A stretch of 24,824 bases of DNA. Source: UA16 sp965661575. Its GTDB lineage: Bacteria > Bacteroidota > Bacteroidia > Flavobacteriales_D > Sanyastnellaceae. The notes beneath the pieces are model-generated. The model was not told where the DNA came from. It was given only the letters and a program-made list of their open reading frames with translations, and did not search any database. Below, in pieces: positions 1-8,450 of the stretch. Every line of letters begins with the position of its first letter. Position 1 is the stretch's first letter. The translations under genes were made by a program, and so were the position numbers. Location: NCBI GenBank assembly GCA_965661575.1, contig CBFIEJ010000034.1, forward strand, positions 1 to 24,824. The letters run 5' to 3'.

Positions 1-1160
1 GTTTAACAGCAGAGGTAACACTTCCAGGGCGCTTTTTGGTGCTCGTTCCGTTCAGCGAGAAAGTATCGCTATCAGGTCGAATTAAATCTGAAAAAGAACG
101 TACACGGTTGAAGCGTTTGATGCAATCCATTCGTCCTCCGGGCTTTGGTATCATCGTACGAACAGTTGCAGAAGAGAAGGGGGCGGCGGACTTGCACTCT
201 GACCTGGAGGATCTGGTCAGCCGCTGGGGCGAAATGCACAAGCGACTTAAAAATGCAAAACCGGGAAAACGGGTTCTGGGTGAATTGAATAAGACCAGCG
301 CTGTTCTTCGGGATGTACTGACTCCGGACTGCACGAGCATACGTGTCAATGATGCAAAATTAGGGGATGAGGTAAAGACCTATCTCCAGAATATTGCACC
401 AGAAAAAGAGAGCATCGTCAAGGTCTCAAAGGACCGAGACTTGTTCAATGCGATGTCAATCCATCGGCAAATCAAGGCGGCGTTCTCGAAGCAAGTAAAC
501 CTTAGAAGCGGGGCTTACTTGATCATCGAACAGACTGAAGCGATGCACGTGATCGATGTGAATAGCGGAGGAAGGAAGTCGGGAGCTAAGGATCAAGAAG
601 AGAATGCGCTGCACACCAATTTGGAGTGTTGCGAGGAAATCGCACGGGTGTTGCGTTTGCGTGACATGGGTGGTATCATCTGCATTGACTTCATTGACAT
701 GGCCAAACGCGAGCACAATAAGCAGCTCACAGACGCCATGAAGAAGGCCATGAAGGGTGACAAGGCCAAGCATAACATTCAGCCGCCCAGTCGCTTCGGA
801 GTTGTTGAGATGACCCGGCAGCGTGTACGTCCTGTGGCAGATGTGAAAACTTCTGAGAAATGCCCGACTTGTCGCGGAACAGGCGAAGTCAAGGCTTCAA
901 TTCTCTTCACAGATAGTATTGAGGCCGGAATCCGAGGCGTGACTGAGGGCAAATCGCTCAAGCGCATCACGATTATGCTGCATCCAATCATTGAAGCCTA
1001 TGTGAAGCAGGGATGGTGGAACTCAATCCTCAAGGGTTGGCAACGTGATTATGGCCTAAAAGTTCATTTGGAGTCCAATTCTTCCATGGAGATCTTGGAG
1101 TTTCACATGTACAATGATCAGGGTGAAGAGCTGGATATCCCCGGTTCAAGCGCAGGTTGA
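1..1160 (+). CDS. rng: Ribonuclease E/G family endoribonuclease (3' part, open at window edge)
   Basis: Single-strand-specific endoribonuclease of the RNase E/G family, which acts in mRNA decay and rRNA processing. The frame is open to the left edge (first complete codon at 3), so the N-terminal S1 domain lies outside; 385 residues are visible. The TTG at 36 is an internal codon and not the start, because the upstream in-frame residues continue the conserved family block. Counting from that TTG, the catalytic DVNSG block has Asp174, the second metal-binding region IDFIDM has Asp218/Asp221, and the zinc-link motif CPTC has Cys276/Cys279. After the zinc link comes the small-domain C-terminus ending at 1160, with no long RNase E-type scaffold tail, so it is RNase G-like in architecture. 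It converges on the HD-domain gene with a 2-bp gap. Confidence 0.93.
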   Translation, partial: LTAEVTLPGRFLVLVPFSEKVSLSGRIKSEKERTRLKRLMQSIRPPGFGIIVRTVAEEKGAADLHSDLEDLVSRWGEMHKRLKNAKPGKRVLGELNKTSAVLRDVLTPDCTSIRVNDAKLGDEVKTYLQNIAPEKESIVKVSKDRDLFNAMSIHRQIKAAFSKQVNLRSGAYLIIEQTEAMHVIDVNSGGRKSGAKDQEENALHTNLECCEEIARVLRLRDMGGIICIDFIDMAKREHNKQLTDAMKKAMKGDKAKHNIQPPSRFGVVEMTRQRVRPVADVKTSEKCPTCRGTGEVKASILFTDSIEAGIRGVTEGKSLKRITIMLHPIIEAYVKQGWWNSILKGWQRDYGLKVHLESNSSMEILEFHMYNDQGEELDIPGSSAG

Positions 1161-1162
1161 TT

Positions 1163-2395
1163 TCAACGCGTCACTTCTTTCGGGTAGCAGAGAAATGATT
1201 TGCTAACGGTCCGTGTAAGTATCTCGCGATTGAGTTGGTCAGAGGCTTCTGCGAAGTCCAGTGTACTTCCATCTTTGTATTGAATGGAGATGCCTTCTTG
1301 ACTGTACAAACTGTTTTCGATGGTGTCGTTGATCACGAGCTCTGAGGCGTCTGCCTTGTCTAGATCGAATGCCTGAGCCACGAGTTTGATGGTGTCCTCT
1401 ACTTCTGCCGCGCTGAAGGGTTCTGATTGCAACTCGATTCGGAACAAATCCCGGTGCACAATTCGCTTGCTCAGATTGCTCAAAATGGCGTCATCATGGT
1501 GCTGCCAAACTTTGAGCACACAGGTAATATCGCTATCGTCCAATTCGCAAAAACGGTTGAGAATTTCGGGGTCCGCGATGAATTTAGCACGATCGAGTGA
1601 TTCGTTGATGAAGATGCTCAATGCGGGTGTGGTAAATACTTCAGTGCCCGATAAGGCTAATACCTTGGCACGTTTCAATACGTGCATGAGCATGAACTCG
1701 GCACAAAGCACCGTTCGATGCAGATAAACCTGCCAGTACATGAGCCTACGAGCCATCAGAAATTTTTCAATGGAGTAGATTCCCTTTTCCTCAACCACAA
1801 GTCGATCGTCTTTCACAGCGAGCATCTTGATGATACGTTCGCTGCCTATTTTGCCCTCTGCAACGCCGGAATAAAAGCTGTCCCTTGCGAGATAATCCAT
1901 GCGATCCATGTCCAATTGGGAGGACACCAATTGATGAAGAAACCGTTTGGGGTGGTGATCATTGAAAATAGCAATAGCCGTATCCAAAGCACCGTTCATT
2001 TCGTCGTTCAATCGGCTCATGATTAACGCGGAAATGTCTTCATGGTGAACACCTTTCACAATGCTGTGCTCAAGAGCGTGGCTGAAGGGCCCATGACCAA
2101 TGTCATGGAGCAAAATAGCAGCGCATGCGGCCTCCCCTTCTTTATCTGAAATTTGAGTTCCTTTGGCACGTAGAACTGCAATGGCTTCTTGCATCAAATG
2201 AAGAGCGCCAATGGCGTGATGAAAGCGATTGTGAACGGCACCTGGATAGACCACATGTGACAACCCCAATTGAGAAATCCTTCGCAATCGTTGGACGAAC
2301 GGATGATCCATCAAATCGAAGGAGAGTTCGTGTTGGATGGTGATGAACCCATACACGGGGTCATTCAGGATTTTGTTTTTGTTGTGAGTTGACAT
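1163..2395 (-). CDS. HD superfamily phosphohydrolase (COG1078-type)
   Basis: Metal-dependent phosphohydrolase of the HD superfamily, related to dNTP triphosphohydrolases; its physiological substrate cannot be read from the sequence. I chose the ATG at 2395 (410 aa) over the upstream TTG at 2407 because family members begin a few residues before the block NDPVYGF, found here at residues 11-17. HD-type ligands are visible: RFHH at 57-60, HD at 97-98 followed by GHGPFSH, and a downstream DMDRMDYLARD block. The length fits the family. It is transcribed away from porX across a gap of about 100 bp and ends 2 bp from the rng stop. A single-domain dNTPase or an (oligo)nucleotide phosphohydrolase are both possible; the family call is firm, the substrate is not. 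Confidence 0.9.
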   Translation of the reverse strand: MSTHNKNKILNDPVYGFITIQHELSFDLMDHPFVQRLRRISQLGLSHVVYPGAVHNRFHHAIGALHLMQEAIAVLRAKGTQISDKEGEAACAAILLHDIGHGPFSHALEHSIVKGVHHEDISALIMSRLNDEMNGALDTAIAIFNDHHPKRFLHQLVSSQLDMDRMDYLARDSFYSGVAEGKIGSERIIKMLAVKDDRLVVEEKGIYSIEKFLMARRLMYWQVYLHRTVLCAEFMLMHVLKRAKVLALSGTEVFTTPALSIFINESLDRAKFIADPEILNRFCELDDSDITCVLKVWQHHDDAILSNLSKRIVHRDLFRIELQSEPFSAAEVEDTIKLVAQAFDLDKADASELVINDTIENSLYSQEGISIQYKDGSTLDFAEASDQLNREILTRTVSKSFLCYPKEVTR

Positions 2396-2440
2396 CAATG
2401 GAGCCAATATCAGTTGAGCTTGAAAGCGCGTTTGTTAAAA

Positions 2441-2458
2441 GTGCAAGTTAACTTGTAC
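2441..2458. promoter_or_regulatory. 18-bp near-perfect palindrome, candidate operator in the divergent porX upstream region
   Basis: GTGCAAGTTAACTTGTAC is an inverted repeat with a perfect 12-bp core CAAGTTAACTTG (2444-2455) and a single mismatched pair in the flanks. It lies 40 bp before the porX ATG and 46 bp before the ATG of the divergent HD-domain gene, where a dimeric regulator could affect both. Regulator unknown; function inferred from symmetry and position only. Confidence 0.35.
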
Positions 2459-2497
2459 GGCATACAGCTAGCGCAACTTTACCAATCCGATTTAAAT

Positions 2498-4063
2498 ATG
2501 CAGCGAACTCCAAGAATTTTATGGGCCGATGACGAAATAGATCTGCTCAAACCGCACGTGCTTTTTTTGGAGAGCAAAGGATTTCACGTCACAGGCGTGA
2601 ATAGCGGTGTGGAGGCTCTGGATTTGTTTGCCACAGAAGTTTTTGACTTGGTGTTTTTGGATGAACAGATGCCCGGGCTCAATGGCCTTGAGACGCTCCA
2701 GCGAATGAAGGAACAACGTCCACATTTGCCTGTGATTATGATCACAAAAAGCGAGGAAGAGCAGATCATGGAGGAGGCGATTGGTTCCAAAATTTCTGAT
2801 TATTTGATCAAGCCGGTGAATCCCAATCAAATTTTACTTTCCATCAAGAAGAATTTGGATGAACAACGTCTCATCAGCGAGAAAGCGATGACCGATTATC
2901 AGCGAGAGTTTCGGGATATTTCGATGCAATTAATGGGAGGGTTGAACGCCGCAGATTGGACATCGATTTACCAGCGATTGGTGCATTGGAAACTGGAGTT
3001 GGAATCGTCGCAAGATGATGGCATGAAGGATATTCTGGATATGCAATTCAAGGATGCAAATCGACAATTTGCGAAGTTTTACGAGAAGGAGTACCCGGAG
3101 TGGATGGCAGGTCCTGATGACGATAGCCCGACGTTGTCGCATCGACTGCTTCCTGAACGTTTGCCCGCTGTGCTTGAGAAAGCGAAAGAAGGCCAGCCTG
3201 TGTTTTTGGTGGTCATCGATAATCTGCGACTGGATCAGTGGCGCATGATTGAACCATTGCTGCTGGATAAATACCGGGTTGCGCGAAATGACTCTTACTT
3301 CTCAATGCTGCCGACAGCCACACAATATGCACGAAACGCTCTTTTTGCAGGATTATCCCCAGCTGACATCGCTCGCATTTATCCGCAGCATTGGGTTGGA
3401 GAGGAAGAGGAAGGGAGCAAAAATCGCTATGAAAAGGAGTTGTTTCAGTCTTTGCTGAAGCGGATTGGTTTTGAGGGCAAATCGGATTACCACAAAATAA
3501 CCAACCTTGCATCAGGGCGGAAATTGGTTGATCAATTTCATCAACTGAAGGGCAATGATCTTACCGCATTGGTCTACAATTTTGTTGATATGCTGTCGCA
3601 TGCGCGCACTGAGATGGATGTTTTGAAGGAGTTGGCGGAAGACGAGGCGGCTTATCGCTCGCTCACGCACTCCTGGTTTGAACACAGCGCCCTCAAAGAA
3701 ATGTTGGACAAAATGGCTGAGTGGGATGCACGCGTTGTGATCACTACAGACCACGGAACCGTGCGTGTGAGCAATCCGGTGCAAGTCAAAGGCGAACGAA
3801 GTACCAACTCGAATTTGCGCTACAAAGTGGGACGTAACCTCGGGTACGACGCTAAAGAGGTGTTCGAAGTCCGAGACCCGGAAAAACTAGGGCTTCCTAG
3901 GCCCCACGTGAGTAGTTCTTACATCTTTTCTCGTGAAGATGATTTCTTGGTCTACCCCAATAAATACCATCATTTTGCTCAGTATTTTCGCGATACGTTC
4001 CAGCACGGTGGTATTTCCCTTGAAGAGGTCATCATCCCATGGGTGGAACTGGAGACAAATTAA
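2498..4063 (+). CDS. porX: PorX: response regulator fused to PglZ/alkaline-phosphatase-superfamily domain
   Basis: PorX is the response regulator paired with the PorY kinase that controls type IX secretion in Porphyromonas and relatives. Its C-terminal domain belongs to the alkaline phosphatase superfamily and has reported nucleotide phosphodiesterase activity. I chose the ATG at 2498 (521 aa), since the receiver domain begins at once; the 28 residues from an upstream TTG at 2414 look like untranslated leader. The receiver is at about 5-125: acidic pair Asp11/Asp12, phospho-acceptor Asp55 in LDEQMPG, Thr83, Lys105 in IKP. The PglZ domain is at about 225-510: Asp241 in VVIDNLR, probable nucleophile Thr273 in LPTATQYAR, Asp364 and His368 in DMLSH, Asp418/His419 in TTDHGT, C-terminal HGGISLEEV. 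tsaE starts about 20 bp after the stop, so co-transcription with tsaE and ald is likely. Confidence 0.94.
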   Translation: MQRTPRILWADDEIDLLKPHVLFLESKGFHVTGVNSGVEALDLFATEVFDLVFLDEQMPGLNGLETLQRMKEQRPHLPVIMITKSEEEQIMEEAIGSKISDYLIKPVNPNQILLSIKKNLDEQRLISEKAMTDYQREFRDISMQLMGGLNAADWTSIYQRLVHWKLELESSQDDGMKDILDMQFKDANRQFAKFYEKEYPEWMAGPDDDSPTLSHRLLPERLPAVLEKAKEGQPVFLVVIDNLRLDQWRMIEPLLLDKYRVARNDSYFSMLPTATQYARNALFAGLSPADIARIYPQHWVGEEEEGSKNRYEKELFQSLLKRIGFEGKSDYHKITNLASGRKLVDQFHQLKGNDLTALVYNFVDMLSHARTEMDVLKELAEDEAAYRSLTHSWFEHSALKEMLDKMAEWDARVVITTDHGTVRVSNPVQVKGERSTNSNLRYKVGRNLGYDAKEVFEVRDPEKLGLPRPHVSSSYIFSREDDFLVYPNKYHHFAQYFRDTFQHGGISLEEVIIPWVELETN

Positions 4064-4083
4064 TCAAGCGGCATTCTGATAGT

Positions 4084-4560
4084 ATGAGTCATTTGCAAGT
4101 GGTCTGGAAATCAGGCCCGTTTTTATTGAATCAATTGGATGCAGCGGCTAGATCCTTGTGGTCCGAATTGCAGGTTCGAATGAAAACGGATGACACTGGG
4201 AATCCTTCGGGTGTCGTTGCCTTGCAGGGAGTCATGGGGGCCGGCAAAACCACATTCGTCCGAGCACTGGGAAAGTCAATTGGTCTGGATGGCGATGCAG
4301 TGAGCCCCACTTTTGGACTTGTTCAGTGCTATCGCAAGGGCGACTGGCAATTGTTTCACTTGGATTTGTATCGACTCAATGATGAATCTGAGGCGTGGGA
4401 TTTGGGCTTGACGGAATATTTTGATTCGGATGCCCTGTGTTTGGTGGAATGGCCCGAACAAGCACCCGGGTTGCTACCGAACCACTCATTTTTGTTGCAA
4501 GTCATTGTGCACGGTCCGCATGACTCGGGAGCTCGCGAGTTAATTCTCAGCCATTCGTAG
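4084..4560 (+). CDS. tsaE: TsaE, ATPase of the t6A37 tRNA threonylcarbamoyladenosine synthesis complex
   Basis: TsaE works with TsaB and TsaD to attach threonylcarbamoyl to A37 of ANN-decoding tRNAs. A Walker A motif GAGKTT is present with Lys55, followed by the family signatures SPTF, FHLDLYRL, GLTEYF and LVEWPE. I chose the ATG at 4084 (158 aa), which gives the usual family length. The ATG at 4039 lies inside the end of porX and would add 15 residues without family similarity, though it cannot be excluded. It sits between porX and ald, 36 bp before ald, an arrangement common in Bacteroidota. Neither tsaB nor tsaD is in the window. Confidence 0.94.
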   Translation: MSHLQVVWKSGPFLLNQLDAAARSLWSELQVRMKTDDTGNPSGVVALQGVMGAGKTTFVRALGKSIGLDGDAVSPTFGLVQCYRKGDWQLFHLDLYRLNDESEAWDLGLTEYFDSDALCLVEWPEQAPGLLPNHSFLLQVIVHGPHDSGARELILSHS

Positions 4561-4596
4561 CGGTTCGTCCGTTTGAAATCGTAATTTGCCCCACGT

Positions 4597-5814
4597 ATGA
4601 GTGATCATAGTAAAAGAATTCAATCCTTGGCGCGTGAGGCTGCGCTTCTTCCACAAGAAGAGGTGCTGCAAATTTCAGCGCGTAGTCAAGAACTGGTAAT
4701 TGGAATTCCGAAGGAAGAGAGCTTGCAGGAAAAGCGCGTGGCCTTGGTGCCCGAGGCGGTTGCTCTTTTGGTAGCACGAGGACATCAGGTTCTTGTTGAA
4801 TCTGGCGCGGGCGATCAAGCGCATTTTCAGGACAATGACTACAGTGAGTCCGGTGCTCATATTGTTTATGATCGAAGGCAAGTGTTTCAGACGGGCATGG
4901 TGATCAAGGTGGAGCCGCCAACGATGGATGAAGTTCAGCTTATGGGCATGAACCAAACCATCATTAGCGCTCTGCAATGGACGGTTCAACCCAAGGGGTT
5001 GTTGGCAGCTCTTGCAGCCAAGAAGACCACTGCGATTGCATGGGATTTCCTCCAAAACGACAATGGGATTTTTCCATTGGTTCGAGCCATGGGAGAGATA
5101 GCTGGTAATTCAGCCATTCTCATTGCTGGTGAATTGTTGGCCGGACCTCACGGACGTGGAAGTCTTTTCGGTGGAGTTTCAGGCGTAAGACCGACTGAAG
5201 TGGTTATCATCGGAGCGGGTACAGTTGGAGAATTTGCGGCGCGTGCCGCGATTGGTTTGGGCGCTTCAGTCAAGGTCTTTGATAACAGTCCGCATCGCTT
5301 GATTCGTCTTCAAAATGCTCTCGGCCAACGATTGTGGACTTCGACCATTCAGCCATCAATACTGCAGGAGGTGCTGAAGACTGCGGACGTTGCCATCGGC
5401 GCTATTCGTGGCACAGGTCAGCGGGCACCTTTGCTGGTGTCAGAGCCTATGGTTGCCGGGATGCAAAGCGGATCTGTGATCATCGACGTTACGATTGACC
5501 GAGGCGGATGCTTCGAGACCAGCCGCGTCACGTCTCATGAACGCCCCACCTTTGTGGAGATGGGTGTCGTGCATTATTGTGTGCCAAACATGCCGTCACG
5601 CGTAAGCAGAACGGCATCCAAGGGATTGAGCAATATCATGGCCCCGTTGTTGCTGGAATTCGCAGCAGATGGCGGTGTTGAAGAATCCATACGTCGCAAT
5701 CCTTTCGCCCGATCGGGAGTGTACATGTTCAATGGCCAAGTGACTCACCAGGGTCTGGCTGTTGAATCGGCCTTACCCTTCAAAGACCTCGCTCTTTTGT
5801 TGGGTTCATTTTGA
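4597..5814 (+). CDS. ald: Alanine dehydrogenase, Bacteroidota-type (AlaDH/PNT family)
   Basis: NAD-dependent oxidative deamination of L-alanine to pyruvate is the expected reaction. The protein has 405 aa, longer than classical Ald (about 370), because of an N-terminal extension of about 34 residues ending before the GIPKE strand. Visible: Arg47 in EKRVALVP and Lys104 in VIKVEPP (substrate-binding positions), dinucleotide motif GAGTVG at 206-211, and Asp301 in IDVTIDRGG. The active-site TYLHL segment of classical Ald reads SALQW here, so the catalytic His position is Gln127. Because the rest of the fold signature is intact, I keep the family name but the exact reaction is less certain. It follows tsaE by 36 bp and overlaps the end of mutS by 9 bp on the opposite strand. 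Confidence 0.85.
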   Translation: MSDHSKRIQSLAREAALLPQEEVLQISARSQELVIGIPKEESLQEKRVALVPEAVALLVARGHQVLVESGAGDQAHFQDNDYSESGAHIVYDRRQVFQTGMVIKVEPPTMDEVQLMGMNQTIISALQWTVQPKGLLAALAAKKTTAIAWDFLQNDNGIFPLVRAMGEIAGNSAILIAGELLAGPHGRGSLFGGVSGVRPTEVVIIGAGTVGEFAARAAIGLGASVKVFDNSPHRLIRLQNALGQRLWTSTIQPSILQEVLKTADVAIGAIRGTGQRAPLLVSEPMVAGMQSGSVIIDVTIDRGGCFETSRVTSHERPTFVEMGVVHYCVPNMPSRVSRTASKGLSNIMAPLLLEFAADGGVEESIRRNPFARSGVYMFNGQVTHQGLAVESALPFKDLALLLGSF

Positions 5815-8442
5815 GGCGTCGGACGCCTGACCAATGCCAGACACAACGCGTTGAATTTCACTCAGCTTCATCAATGCATCCACGGGAGTGAGGTTGTTGA
5901 TGTCGAGGTCAAGTATTTGTTCGCGGACTTGTTCCAGAACAGGATCATCCAGCTGGAAAATGCTCATTTGGACATCTGACAATTGAGCTGTAGCCGCTTC
6001 ATGGACCTGGAGCGTTTGCTCCCCGTCTTCTTCCATTCCTTGGCGGCTGTTCTCAAGTTGACCGAGCACTGCTTTGGCCCTGCGGACAATAGATTTTGGC
6101 ACACCTGCCAATTGGGCAACGTGAATGCCAAAGGAGTGATTGCTTCCGCCATTTGCAAGTTTGCGGAGGAACACAATCTTGCCATCTACTTCTTTCACGG
6201 TTACATTCAAATTCCGAATACGACTGAACTTGTCTTGCATGGCGTTCAGTTCGTGGTAATGCGTCGCGAACAAGGTGAGCGGACGAAGTGCTTGTTGGTG
6301 AAGATGTTCGGCGATAGCCCACGCAATGCTCACTCCATCGTACGTGCTTGTTCCTCTCCCGATTTCATCCAAAAGAACGAGGCTGCGATCGGTGAGGTTG
6401 TTCAATATGGCCGCAGTTTCATTCATTTCAACCATGAAAGTCGACTCTCCAGAAGAAATATTATCCGAAGCACCTACCCGGGTGAAGATGCGATTGAGCA
6501 CGCCCAGTGTGGCGGAAGTGGCGGGTACAAAACCACCCATTTGAGCCATCAAGGAAATCAAGGCGGTTTGCCTCAGAAGCGCTGATTTTCCCGCCATATT
6601 TGGTCCTGTAATCATCAGGATTTGCGCCTGGTCGGCGTTCAATGTGATGTCATTTGCCACGTAAGACTCTCCCGTCTTCATGGCGCGTTCGATGACCGGG
6701 TGCCGGCCGCTCCCAATCTGAATGCTGAGGCTGTCAATCATGCGTGGCCGCACGTAATGATTTTTCTCTGCAACTTCGGCTAAACCCGTCAGTGCATCGA
6801 GGGCGCCAATGACCTGAGCATTTTCTTGAAGGGCACCAATTTCGTTGGCTGTAGCTAACACCAATTGCTGGAAACAGTTCCATTCAATCGTACTCGTTTT
6901 GCTATCTGCTTCAAGGATTTTTTGCTCGAGTTCTTTCAGCTCTTCAGTGATGTAGCGTTCCGCTTGGGTGAGCGTTTGCTTTCGAATCCAGTCAGTCGGT
7001 ACCTTATCCTTGTGGGTATTGCGCACTTCGAGGTAGTAGCCAAAGACCTGGTTGTAATCAATCTTGAGGGAAGTGATTCCTGTGCGCTCTGTTTCGCGCT
7101 TGCAAATGGCATCCAGAGCAGCTTTGGAGTCTGATTTGATTCCACGCAAATCGTCCAATTCGGAATGGACACCAAAGCGAATCACTTGGCCTTTGCTTGG
7201 GTTTACGGGAGGTTCATCCACCAATTCGTTTTCCAAACGTTGCAGTAAACCATCACAAGGAGACATACGCTCCAGGTATGGCAGCAGAGAATTTACGCCC
7301 GCTGCGGCAGATGCGAGGTTATGCGCACTTTGAATGCCCAAGCGCAACTGAGCCAACTCTCTTGGGTTGATTCGTCCAGTGCTCGCTTTAGAGGACAGTC
7401 GTTCCAAATCGCCCATGCCTCGAAACAGATTTTGTACGTTTTCGCGCAATTCGTCATCTGCGAATAACGTATCCACGGCATCGTGTCTTTGTTCAATGGC
7501 TTGTATGTTCGTCAGTGGCATGAGGAGCCAACGACGAAGTGTACGGGCACCCATCGGTGAGCCTGTGCGATCAATGGTCTCTGCAAGGGATTTCCCATCG
7601 GGATGGTTGGGTTGAACCAACTCAAGGTTGCGGATGGTGAATCGATCCATCCACAGCGTGCCTGATTCCTGCAGGGTTTGAAGTTGCTTGATGTGCTTTG
7701 GACGATCGTGCTTAGCATGCTCGAGGTAATGGAGTATAGCTCCGGCTGCTATGACAGCTTGGGGGGATTCATCGAGTTGAAAACCCTTGAGCGAGCCTGT
7801 TTCGAATTGTTTATGAATCCGATCGGTTGCATAATCAACCTTGCAAACCCAATCGTCCAGTCTGCTCACATGCCAATCTCGACCGAATTCTTCTTCAAAG
7901 TCCTTGTGCAATGGTTTTGCACACAAAACTTCAGAAGGCTGATGAGCTCTTAAAAGGCGATCAATGAGTTGCTTGTTACCCTCAGCAATGGCAAAATGGC
8001 CGGTGGAGATGTCCAAGAATGCAACACCTGCGGATTTTTTGTCCCAGTGCACCGCCGCCAAATAATTGTGTGTTTTGGCGTCTAAAACTTGATCGTGAAA
8101 GGCCACTCCTGGTGTCACCAGTTCCGTTACGCCACGTTTGACGATGCCCACGGCTTTTTTGGGGTCCTCGAGCTGGTCGCAAACGGCTACTCGATGCCCT
8201 GAACGAACCAATTTTGGAAGGTAATTGTCCAAAGAATGATGAGGAAATCCCGCCAGTTCTATTTCCGAAGCGCTGCCATTTCCGCGCTTGGTCAGAACAA
8301 TGTCCAACGCTTTTGCTGCCTTCACGGCGTCCTCTCCAAATGTCTCATAGAAATCACCAACCCTGAAGAGAAGCAGTGCATCTGGATAATCGGTTTTGAC
8401 CCGATTGTACTGCTTCATGAGCGGTGTTTCTTTCCTCGCCAT
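5806..8442 (-). CDS. mutS: DNA mismatch repair protein MutS
   Basis: Recognises base mismatches and small loops and starts mismatch repair with MutL. 878 aa, the normal length for MutS1. The N-terminal mismatch-binding motif is GDFYETF, with Phe31 and Glu33. The connector and lever/clamp regions follow, then the ABC-type ATPase with Walker A GPNMAGKS (Lys619), Walker B LLDEIGRGT and a helix-turn-helix dimerisation region. The C-terminal tail after about 800 holds a glutamine-rich linker and an LDINNLTPVDAL block typical of MutS C-termini. The start at 8442 places the conserved TPLMKQY segment at residues 6-12. It is 8 bp downstream of clpX, so it probably belongs to the tig-clpP-clpX-mutS transcription unit. 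Confidence 0.98.
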   Translation of the reverse strand: MARKETPLMKQYNRVKTDYPDALLLFRVGDFYETFGEDAVKAAKALDIVLTKRGNGSASEIELAGFPHHSLDNYLPKLVRSGHRVAVCDQLEDPKKAVGIVKRGVTELVTPGVAFHDQVLDAKTHNYLAAVHWDKKSAGVAFLDISTGHFAIAEGNKQLIDRLLRAHQPSEVLCAKPLHKDFEEEFGRDWHVSRLDDWVCKVDYATDRIHKQFETGSLKGFQLDESPQAVIAAGAILHYLEHAKHDRPKHIKQLQTLQESGTLWMDRFTIRNLELVQPNHPDGKSLAETIDRTGSPMGARTLRRWLLMPLTNIQAIEQRHDAVDTLFADDELRENVQNLFRGMGDLERLSSKASTGRINPRELAQLRLGIQSAHNLASAAAGVNSLLPYLERMSPCDGLLQRLENELVDEPPVNPSKGQVIRFGVHSELDDLRGIKSDSKAALDAICKRETERTGITSLKIDYNQVFGYYLEVRNTHKDKVPTDWIRKQTLTQAERYITEELKELEQKILEADSKTSTIEWNCFQQLVLATANEIGALQENAQVIGALDALTGLAEVAEKNHYVRPRMIDSLSIQIGSGRHPVIERAMKTGESYVANDITLNADQAQILMITGPNMAGKSALLRQTALISLMAQMGGFVPATSATLGVLNRIFTRVGASDNISSGESTFMVEMNETAAILNNLTDRSLVLLDEIGRGTSTYDGVSIAWAIAEHLHQQALRPLTLFATHYHELNAMQDKFSRIRNLNVTVKEVDGKIVFLRKLANGGSNHSFGIHVAQLAGVPKSIVRRAKAVLGQLENSRQGMEEDGEQTLQVHEAATAQLSDVQMSIFQLDDPVLEQVREQILDLDINNLTPVDALMKLSEIQRVVSGIGQASDASK

Positions 8443-8450
8443 TGAGATGC

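Noticed and set aside
2414..2497. TTG at 2414 as the porX start
   Set aside because: The extra 28 residues have no family counterpart and would place the palindrome inside coding sequence; the ATG at 2498 starts directly at the receiver domain.
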